From JANXXV01 sp038230275 (GTDB taxonomy: Bacteria > Acidobacteriota > Terriglobia > Bryobacterales > Bryobacteraceae), in the NCBI GenBank assembly GCA_038230275.1, contig JBBRNO010000234.1, positions 1 to 6,485 on the forward strand: a stretch of 6,485 bases of DNA, read 5' to 3'. Positions 1 through 5,966 of the stretch are shown in pieces. Each line of letters begins with the position of its first letter. The first letter of the stretch is position 1. The notes beneath the pieces are model-generated. The model made no database searches. It was not told where the DNA came from and was given only the letters and a program-made list of their open reading frames with translations. The translations under genes were made by a program, and so were the position numbers.

Positions 1-113
1 CCATGCTTCACTGCCTGGGCATCGATCATACAAAGTTGACCTTCAAGTTTCAGGGCCGCCACTTCCGGTTGACGGACGTGCACGGCAAAGTGATCAAGGG
101 TTTGCTGGCCTGA
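1..113 (+). CDS. DUF1501 domain protein, C-terminal end only (5' truncated by window)
   Basis: This is the last 36 codons of a gene that begins left of the window; codons start at position 3 and the TGA stop is at 111-113. The peptide contains LHCLGIDHTKLTF, then FQGRHFRLTDVHG, and ends VIKGLLA. From memory this is the typical end of DUF1501 (sulfatase/alkaline-phosphatase-like) proteins, which finish with a pattern like LHLLGLDHxxLTYxFxGRDFRLTDVHGxVxxxI. Of the 36 sense codons, 29 end in G or C, which fits real coding sequence. DUF1501 proteins are usually exported and often sit beside DUF1549/DUF1553 cytochrome-domain genes in Planctomycetota, Verrucomicrobiota and Solibacter-like Acidobacteriota; their biochemical role is not settled. 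Any such partner, and the catalytic part of the protein, would lie outside the window. The family call rests on a short but distinctive tail. Confidence 0.8.
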   Translation, partial: MLHCLGIDHTKLTFKFQGRHFRLTDVHGKVIKGLLA

Positions 114-296
114 ACAGGTGCAAGTCTCAATATTCACGCTGAGAAATGATGGCCAGTAAGCTGAAGTACGGAGCCATGGGAGCGGACCGTCCGGCCCTTA
201 ACGCCCTGATCGCTGCGCTGTCCGCCGAAGCCCTTGGCCGTTAGAGTGACCGACAATCCAAGCGCTAGCGCGACAAGGCGGAACACAGTGGGTCTA

Positions 297-1352
297 TTAT
301 ATGGCAGCCACTGCGCTTCTAGACTCTTCTTCCTGGCGCGTCCGATCCCGCTTCGTCACCAGGTCCAGCGCCACATCCACGATCATGTCTTCCTGACCGC
401 CCACCATCCGCCGTTTGCCCAGTTCCAACAAAATCTCGCGAGTGTCGATGCCGTACCGCTGCGAAGCCGTCTCGGCGTGTCGCAGGAAGCTGGAATAGAC
501 CCCGGCGTAGCCAAGCGAAAGCGTCTCGCGATCCACACGCACCGGCCTGTCCTGCAAGGGGCGGATCAGTTCTTCCGCCGCATCCATCAACGGGAACAGA
601 CTGCAACCGTGCGGAATCCCCATGCGGTTCGCCACCGCAATGAAAACTTCCAGCGGCGCGTTACCGGCGCCCGCGCCCATTCCGGCCAGCGAACCGTCCA
701 CGCGCGTCGCCCCATGTTGCACCGCGACAATCGAATTCGATACGCCAAGCGACAGGTTATGGTGCGCGTGCATTCCGGTCTGCGTCTTGGCATCCAGCAC
801 ATCGGCAAATGCCTTGAACCGGTCGGCAACACCGTCTGCCAAAAGCGCGCCCGCCGAATCCACCACGTACACACAAAGCGCGCCGTAGGATTCCATCAAT
901 TTGGCCTGCCGCGCCAGTTCGGCCGGTGGCGTCATGTGCGCCATCATCAGGAACCCGGCCACGTCCATGCCAAGGTGCCGCGCATACTCAATGTGCTGTT
1001 TTGAAATATCCGCCTCGGTGGAATGAGTGGCCACGCGCACCGAACGGGCACCGGCCTCGTAGGCGGCGTGCAAGTCTTCCACCGTTCCAATTCCAGGAAT
1101 CAGCAGAACCGTTACCACCGCGTTGGTCACGTTCTCCGCCGCCGCCGTAATCCATTCCAAATCGGTGTGCGCCCCAAAGCCGTAGTTGAAACTGGACCCA
1201 GCCAGGCCATCGCCGTGCGTGATCTCAATGGCGCTTACGCCCGCCGCATCCAGCGCCTTGGCAATCTTTCCTACCTGCTCAACGGAATACTGATGCCGGA
1301 TCGCGTGCATCCCATCGCGCAGCGAAACGTCTTGAATATAGAGGTTGTTCAT
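297..1352 (-). CDS. mhpE: 4-hydroxy-2-oxovalerate aldolase (MhpE/DmpG/BphI family)
   Basis: Class II, divalent-metal-dependent pyruvate aldolase. It cleaves 4-hydroxy-2-oxovalerate to pyruvate and acetaldehyde, the penultimate step of meta-cleavage degradation of aromatics, and passes the aldehyde to its dehydrogenase partner. The 351-residue protein matches the family along its whole length (usual size about 340-350). The N-terminal catalytic motif LRDGMHA gives R12, D13 and H16. The metal-binding HAHHNLSLG places H195 and H197 beside D13. GYAGVYSSFLRHAE holds the active-site tyrosine Y286. The C-terminal RRMVGGQEDMIVDVALDL, which belongs to the dehydrogenase-contacting domain, is intact. 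The last 15 or so residues are a charged tail slightly longer than in DmpG. The ATG at 1352 follows the mhpF stop by 4 bp, and GAGGGGAGG inside the mhpF 3' end supplies the ribosome-binding site. No missing residue is seen. Confidence 0.95.
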   Translation of the reverse strand: MNNLYIQDVSLRDGMHAIRHQYSVEQVGKIAKALDAAGVSAIEITHGDGLAGSSFNYGFGAHTDLEWITAAAENVTNAVVTVLLIPGIGTVEDLHAAYEAGARSVRVATHSTEADISKQHIEYARHLGMDVAGFLMMAHMTPPAELARQAKLMESYGALCVYVVDSAGALLADGVADRFKAFADVLDAKTQTGMHAHHNLSLGVSNSIVAVQHGATRVDGSLAGMGAGAGNAPLEVFIAVANRMGIPHGCSLFPLMDAAEELIRPLQDRPVRVDRETLSLGYAGVYSSFLRHAETASQRYGIDTREILLELGKRRMVGGQEDMIVDVALDLVTKRDRTRQEEESRSAVAAI

Positions 1353-1356
1353 ACGA

Positions 1357-2280
1357 TTAATTGCGCCTCCCCTCGGCCAGCCGTTCGGCCGTCTTCAATG
1401 CAGCCGATGTCATGATATCGAGGTTACCCGCGTAGGCCGGCAGATAGTGCCCCGCACCCTCGATCTCCAGAAATATAGAGGACCGCAGCCCTCGGAACGA
1501 ACCCAGTCCCGGAATCTTGAGCGGCGTTGTCACTCCCACTCTTTCAAACTGCACCGGCTGCTTCAGCCGGTATCCCGGCACGTACGTCCGAACCTCATCC
1601 ACCATCGTGTCTATCGAACGAGCGATCAAATTCGGGTCCACGTCATCGCTCAGGCAGAACACTGTATTCCGCATGATCAACGGCGGTTCGGCCGGGTTCA
1701 GCACAATAATCGCTTTTCCCTTCGTGGCGCCGCCCACCTGCTCAATTGCCCGCGCAGTGGTCTGCGTGAACTCATCGATATTGGCGCGCGTCCCAGGGCC
1801 GGCTGATTTGCTGGCAATACTGGCAACGATCTCGGCGTAGTGAACTTTCGCCACGCGGCTCACCGCGGCCACCATGGGAATGGTCGCCTGCCCGCCGCAA
1901 CTCACCATATTCAGGTTCGGCGATGAAAAGTTCTTCCCGATATTTACTACCGGCACCACGTAGGGTCCAATTGCCGCCGGCGTCAGATCGATCAACTGCT
2001 TCCCGTACGGCCGCAGCGATTCATCGTGCTTATGATGTGCTTTTGCGGAGGTTGCATCGAAGATAATCTGGATATCGTCGAACTCGCGCATCTTTAGTAA
2101 GCCGTCGACTCCCTCCGCCGTCGTGGGCACGCCCATGCGTTGGGCTCGCTTCAACCCTTCCGACTCCGGGTCGATGCCGACAAACGCCCCAACTTCCAGC
2201 GTGCTCGACGTGCGCAGAACTTTGATCAAGAGGTCGGTCCCGATATTCCCCGAGCCGATGATTGCCACCTTCACTGACAT
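1357..2280 (-). CDS. mhpF: acetaldehyde dehydrogenase, acylating (MhpF/DmpF/BphJ family)
   Basis: Oxidises acetaldehyde with NAD+ and CoA to acetyl-CoA, in a complex with the aldolase encoded just downstream so that the aldehyde is channelled. The 307-residue protein is close to the usual 310-315. GSGNIG at residues 10-15 is the Rossmann NAD-binding loop, and FDATSAKAHHKHD and IDLTPAAIGPY follow as in relatives. NMVSCGGQATIPMVAAVSR carries the nucleophile C128 (DmpF C132). SKSAGPGTRANIDEFT and the C-terminal HYLPAYAGNLDIMTSAA are typical. One departure is NPAEPPLIMRNTV: Asn205 sits where DmpF and E. coli MhpF have Asp209. The ATG at 2280 gives an N-terminus (MSVKVAIIG) that matches the family; the ribosome-binding site before it is weak. 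It is the first gene of a two-gene operon, divergent from the plus-strand gene at 2360. Confidence 0.95.
   Translation of the reverse strand: MSVKVAIIGSGNIGTDLLIKVLRTSSTLEVGAFVGIDPESEGLKRAQRMGVPTTAEGVDGLLKMREFDDIQIIFDATSAKAHHKHDESLRPYGKQLIDLTPAAIGPYVVPVVNIGKNFSSPNLNMVSCGGQATIPMVAAVSRVAKVHYAEIVASIASKSAGPGTRANIDEFTQTTARAIEQVGGATKGKAIIVLNPAEPPLIMRNTVFCLSDDVDPNLIARSIDTMVDEVRTYVPGYRLKQPVQFERVGVTTPLKIPGLGSFRGLRSSIFLEIEGAGHYLPAYAGNLDIMTSAALKTAERLAEGRRN
1366..1374 (-). promoter_or_regulatory. ribosome-binding site of mhpE within the mhpF 3' end
   Basis: On the minus strand the sequence is GAGGGGAGG, a strong anti-16S match, 13 nt before the ATG at 1352. It overlaps the mhpF codons for Glu-Gly-Arg just before its stop. 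This supports the mhpE start and suggests that translation of the two genes is linked, as expected for subunits of one complex. The spacing is somewhat long. Confidence 0.6.
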
Positions 2281-2359
2281 GCTGAAACTCTATCACGACT
2301 TGGCGCGGGTTCCCATGGCGGGGATGGTATTTTAACTCTCATTGCGTTAACATCTTCCC
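2281..2359. promoter_or_regulatory. divergent promoter region between mhpF and the DSD1-like gene
   Basis: These 79 bp must hold the promoters of both divergent genes. The only AT-rich patch is GGTATTTTAAC around 2327-2336. On the plus strand it reads as a possible extended -10 (TGG then TATTTT, 2325-2333). On the minus strand it contains TAAAAT (2329-2334), five of six bases of a sigma-70 -10. No good -35 hexamer lies at proper spacing on either strand. A GTTAAC palindrome lies near 2345-2350. Neither gene has a strong Shine-Dalgarno sequence: CATCTTCCC precedes the plus-strand ATG, and only a weak TAGAG precedes mhpF. The region is assigned from gene layout; the elements themselves are weak guesses. 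Confidence 0.35.
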
Positions 2360-3592
2360 ATGCTGTCACGACGATTTTTTCTAGGTTCTATCGCAGCCGG
2401 CGGAGCCGCCAGTATGTCGCTCGCCGCAACCAACGACACCAAGCGCTTTGAGGACGTGGAACAACGAATCGTCCGGCGCGATTTTCGCAGCCTCTATAAA
2501 GAAGACCTTCCCACGCCAAGCATGGTCGTCGATTTAGACATCTTTGAGAAGAACCTGCGCACCATGGCCGAGCACTGCCGCACTTCTGGAATCAATCTTC
2601 GCGGACACGTGAAAGTGCATAAGAGTCCGGATATCGCCAAGCGCCAAATTGCGCTTGGGTCTATCGGAGTCACTTGTGCCACCATCGCCGAGGCCGAATT
2701 GATGGCACAGTCCGGCATCAAAGGCATACTGTTAACCCGCCAACCCGCCAGCAAGAACAACATCGTCCGCGCGATTGCTCTCGCCAAACGCGAACCCACT
2801 TTCGCCACGGTCGTCGATGACCCGCTAATGGCGGAATGGTTGCAGGATGCCGCCGCCGAGCGCGGGATTAAGCTTCGCACTGCCGTGGATATCTATGCCG
2901 GACTCACCCGGCATGGCTGTGAAGCCGGCCAGCCGGCGCTGGAAATCGCGAAGAAAGTGGATTCTTCGAAGAATCTCGCCCTCATCGGTTTCATGGGCTA
3001 TTCCGGGACCGCCTCGCACACCCACGGCTGGGCCGAACGGACGAAGAAGTCGATTGAAGATACCTCCGGCTTGCTTGAAACCGTTGCGTTGGCGAAGAAA
3101 GCGGGACTGCCCGTGGAGATCGTCACCGGTGGCAGCACAGGCACCTACAACATCGATTCCGGACGCAATGGCCTAACCGAGCTGCAAGCTGGCTCCTTCG
3201 TTTTTATGGACACCGCGTACCGCCATATTGGCGCCAAGAACGACCCGGCTGTTTACTCGGATTTCGGCTCGGCACTGACTGTGCTGACCACTGTAATCAG
3301 CAAGCGCCACCCGCTGCAATGCACCATTGACGCCGGCAACAAGGCTTTGTTGAAACCGACTGACGAGGTGAAAGGCCGTCCCGAAATCAAGGTGGAGAAC
3401 CAGGGGGCCGAATACGGCATTCTCACTTGGGCCGCCGGAGTCCGCGACTACAAACTCGGTGATCGGGTCGACGTCTATCCGTCCAATCTCGACATGAGCA
3501 CCAACGTGTACGATCGCTACTATGTGGTTCGCGGCGAGCAAGTTGTGGACGTTTGGCCCATCATGGGCCGCAGCGGCGCAGCACAGCGGTAA
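2360..3592 (+). CDS. Tat-exported DSD1 / D-threonine aldolase-like PLP protein
   Basis: A 410-residue fold-type III PLP protein of the alanine-racemase N-terminal/DSD1 group, which includes D-threonine aldolase and eukaryotic-type D-serine dehydratase. Residues 1-23 form a twin-arginine signal (SRRFFLGSIAAGG, ending SLAA), so the folded, cofactor-loaded protein is probably exported to the periplasm. LPTPSMVVDLD (about 50-60) opens the barrel. RGHVKVHKSPDIAKRQ holds the likely Schiff-base lysine K85, and GGSTGTYNIDSG (257-268) is the phosphate-binding loop. ELQAGSFVFMD and DAGNKAL are family motifs, and the C-terminal beta domain ends DVWPIMGRSG. Where characterised members have a metal site of His-x-Cys or His-x-Asp after PS, this one has PSNLD: Asn376 and Asp378. 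The substrate is therefore uncertain; a D-amino or D-3-hydroxyamino acid is inferred from family only. The start is fixed by the Tat signal. The gene is convergent with the kinase gene, 7 bp between stops. Confidence 0.85.
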   Translation: MLSRRFFLGSIAAGGAASMSLAATNDTKRFEDVEQRIVRRDFRSLYKEDLPTPSMVVDLDIFEKNLRTMAEHCRTSGINLRGHVKVHKSPDIAKRQIALGSIGVTCATIAEAELMAQSGIKGILLTRQPASKNNIVRAIALAKREPTFATVVDDPLMAEWLQDAAAERGIKLRTAVDIYAGLTRHGCEAGQPALEIAKKVDSSKNLALIGFMGYSGTASHTHGWAERTKKSIEDTSGLLETVALAKKAGLPVEIVTGGSTGTYNIDSGRNGLTELQAGSFVFMDTAYRHIGAKNDPAVYSDFGSALTVLTTVISKRHPLQCTIDAGNKALLKPTDEVKGRPEIKVENQGAEYGILTWAAGVRDYKLGDRVDVYPSNLDMSTNVYDRYYVVRGEQVVDVWPIMGRSGAAQR

Positions 3593-3624
3593 CGCGGCGT
3601 TAAGAAATGAACCGTGCGGCGCCA
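3575..3624. terminator. nested inverted repeats over the convergent gene ends (possible bidirectional terminator)
   Basis: An outer pair of arms, GGCGCAGCAC (3575-3584) and GTGCGGCGCC (3615-3624), pairs at 9 of 10 positions. Inside lies a second pair, TAACGC (3590-3595) and GCGTTA (3597-3602), around a single G. The two stop codons of the convergent genes sit in the inner arms. There is no T-run on either strand, so this is not a standard intrinsic terminator. Its location between two tail-to-tail genes makes a role in ending transcription in both directions plausible, but the inner repeat could simply reflect facing TAA codons. Confidence 0.3.
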
Positions 3625-5966
3625 CTGCACTCGGGAACCAGGTCAAGTTTCCGGTAGAGTTCGGTGGCGCTCAGCGGTTTCGTCAGGTAGTCGTCCATTC
3701 CGGCTTCCAGGCACCGCTCCCTGTCTCCCTTCATGGCGTGCGCGGTAAGGGCGATAATCCAGCTTCGGTTTCCCCGCTCACCTTCTCTCTTCCGGATCGC
3801 GCGCGTGGCCTCCAGTCCGTCCATGTCGGGCATCTGCACGTCCATCAGTATGACGTCGAAATCTTCAACCAGACTGTCGCGAATTGCCTCCAGGCCGCTC
3901 GAAACAACTCGCACGCGATGACCGGCTTTCTCCAGCAGCGCTACCGCGAGCCGCTGGTTAATCCGGTTGTCCTCGGCCAGCAGTACCGACAACGAGGCTC
4001 TCAGCGGGACTGCTGCTGCCGGAGCGGCCGTCTGATTGAGAACGGGAAGCCGGCGAACCACCTGTAGCATCGCAGACCGCAGATCGCTCCGCCCGACCGG
4101 TTTTGACAGGTAGTGCTCGCGTCCACCGGTCTGGAAGCGGGCAGGCCGGCCGATTGCCCCTCCAGCACTCAGAATCAGGACGATTGTGCCGGGGTTCGAG
4201 TCCCTCATTGCCGCTGCCAGTTCGATGCCGTCCACCCCTGGCGTCCCATCGTCCAGCAAACAGACGTCGAACGGTTCCCTGGCTGCCGCGGCGCGAATGG
4301 CCATGTCCATTGCCATTCGTCCGTCCTCGGCTGTTGAAGCGAGCATCCCAAGGTTGCTCAGATATCCGCTCAAGATCCGGCAATTCTCCTTGTTGCGGTC
4401 CACAATCAACACCCTCTGTCCGGTCAACTCTATGCGCTCGGCAATCCACTGCATGGGAATCGTCTCGGCCACGGGCGGAATAGCCGGGAACCCTGCGGTA
4501 AACCAGAATGTACTGCCAATCCCCGGAATGCTTTCCAGCCCAATTTCGCCGCCCATCAGTTCCACTAGTTGAGAACAGATAGCAAGTCCAAGCCCAGTTC
4601 CGCCATAACGCCGCGTCGTAGAGCCGTCCGTCTGCGTAAACGATTCGAAAACCATGCGATGCTTATCCGCCGGAATCCCGATTCCCGTGTCGCGAACGCG
4701 AAATCGCAGTACCGTATTTTCGGCTGTGGATTCGTCGGAAATTGACAAGTGCACCTCACCGGTTTCGGTGAACTTCAGCGCGTTGCTCAACAGGTTTCCC
4801 AGAACCTGCTGCAATCGCATTGGATCTCCAATCAATACTTCGGGGACACCCGGCGCCAGTTCCAGCAGTAACTCAATACCCTTTTGCTGCGCGCGAACGC
4901 TGATCGGTCGAAGCATTTTCGCAACCGTCTCTTCCAGTTGGAACGTCGTCTGCTCGATCGTCAGCTTGCCGGCTTCGATCTTGGAAAAATCCAAAATGTC
5001 GTTCAGAAGCGTTAACAGTGCCGCCGCTGACTCATACGCCATTTCCAGGCTTTCGCGCTGCTCGGGATTCAGTGCGGTGTCCAGTACCAGTTGCGTCATT
5101 CCCAAAACGCCATTCATCGGCGTCCGGATTTCGTGACTCATGTTAGCCAGAAATTCGCTTTTTAACCGTGCCCCTTCTTCGGCTCGTTCCTTGGCGGCGC
5201 GCAGTTCAGAGGTTCGCTCCGCCACTTCTGTTTCCAGGTTCTCCTGGTGCCGCCGCAGATTGCTATCGTCTGACTGAATGCGGTCCAGCATGTCGTTGAA
5301 GCATTCCACCAACCGCCCTACTTCATCTTCGGTTTCCTGTACGACTCGCAAATCGAACCGGCCCTGCTCGGAAACGCGATGCGCCACCGCTGCCAGTTGA
5401 TTGAGCGGCTCGGTCACGTTACGCTTCAATCGCAGTACGGCTATCACCGAAATGGACCCGGCGGTCAGCAGCATCAGCATGGCAATCTGCAGGAAGCCGG
5501 TAACTCTCTGCCGCACGCTATCCGTACTGGCTCGCACGCCGATGCTGCCTAGAATCCGGCTCCCCTGCCGGATGTCGCGGTACAGCACCATGCTCCTTCC
5601 CGCAAATAAAACCTGAGGCGATTTCACCCCGGCTTGATCCGCCGCCTGCCACCGCGGCGAGCCGTAGGTAGCAAGAATCGACCCGTCCGGTGTAAACAAC
5701 ACCGCTTGCTGAATCCGTTGGTCTTCGCGGAAGGCATTCAGCAGTTCCTCGGCTGTTTGTTCGTCTTTGAATATCAAAGCCGCGGTATTGCTGGCCGCCA
5801 CCACCTGCGCCACCACCGATACGTCGCTAACCAGTGCAGCCCGGCTGGTCCGCAGTTCATAGGCGGTAAATCCCGCCGCCGTCAGGAAGACAGTAAGCCC
5901 GGTAGCCAGCACGATCAGCAGCGATAGCTTGGCCTGGAAAGAGATTCGCCGGAATAGTGCGTTCAC
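3600..5966 (-). CDS. CHASE8-HAMP hybrid histidine kinase with two receiver domains
   Basis: A 788-residue inner-membrane hybrid sensor kinase. A membrane segment at about 13-37 and another at about 157-178 enclose a periplasmic region of roughly 120 residues resembling CHASE8, the sensor of YfiN-type proteins. HAMP follows at about 178-232, then a coiled coil to about 270. HisKA carries the phosphorylated H278 in FLANMSHEIRTPMNGVLGM. The ATPase has the N-box (N395 in NLLSNALKFT), G1 (DTGIG, 426-430), F-box (ESFTQTDGST) and G2 (GGTGLG, 455-460). REC1 (about 517-638) has phosphoacceptor D572, S600 and K622, but D523-R524 replaces the usual acidic pair. REC2 (about 659-776) is canonical: E665-D666, D709, T741, K763. 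No HPt or DNA-binding domain is present, so a separate HPt protein or regulator is expected. The GTG start overlaps the upstream TGA as GTGA and has a good AAGAGG site. The upstream YfiR-like protein is the likely periplasmic partner. Confidence 0.93.
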   Translation of the reverse strand: MNALFRRISFQAKLSLLIVLATGLTVFLTAAGFTAYELRTSRAALVSDVSVVAQVVAASNTAALIFKDEQTAEELLNAFREDQRIQQAVLFTPDGSILATYGSPRWQAADQAGVKSPQVLFAGRSMVLYRDIRQGSRILGSIGVRASTDSVRQRVTGFLQIAMLMLLTAGSISVIAVLRLKRNVTEPLNQLAAVAHRVSEQGRFDLRVVQETEDEVGRLVECFNDMLDRIQSDDSNLRRHQENLETEVAERTSELRAAKERAEEGARLKSEFLANMSHEIRTPMNGVLGMTQLVLDTALNPEQRESLEMAYESAAALLTLLNDILDFSKIEAGKLTIEQTTFQLEETVAKMLRPISVRAQQKGIELLLELAPGVPEVLIGDPMRLQQVLGNLLSNALKFTETGEVHLSISDESTAENTVLRFRVRDTGIGIPADKHRMVFESFTQTDGSTTRRYGGTGLGLAICSQLVELMGGEIGLESIPGIGSTFWFTAGFPAIPPVAETIPMQWIAERIELTGQRVLIVDRNKENCRILSGYLSNLGMLASTAEDGRMAMDMAIRAAAAREPFDVCLLDDGTPGVDGIELAAAMRDSNPGTIVLILSAGGAIGRPARFQTGGREHYLSKPVGRSDLRSAMLQVVRRLPVLNQTAAPAAAVPLRASLSVLLAEDNRINQRLAVALLEKAGHRVRVVSSGLEAIRDSLVEDFDVILMDVQMPDMDGLEATRAIRKREGERGNRSWIIALTAHAMKGDRERCLEAGMDDYLTKPLSATELYRKLDLVPECSGAARFIS

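Noticed and set aside
146..244. Small open frame (32 codons, beginning ATG ATG GCC) in the gap between DUF1501 and mhpE
   Set aside because: No Shine-Dalgarno sequence better than GAG, no recognised motif, and a length expected by chance in GC-rich DNA. It could be real only if conserved in relatives.
262..271. Perfect palindrome GCGCTAGCGC just beyond the mhpE stop
   Set aside because: It has no loop and no following T-run, so it is not a terminator hairpin; a 10-bp palindrome is not remarkable here.
234..1004. Long plus-strand open frame opposite mhpE
   Set aside because: It is antisense to a fully conserved aldolase. Its product is His/Arg-rich with no recognisable motif, as expected from the mirror of GC-biased third positions.
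3522..4067. Plus-strand open frame running from the DSD1-like gene into the kinase region
   Set aside because: It overlaps the ends of two well-supported genes in other frames and has no family resemblance.
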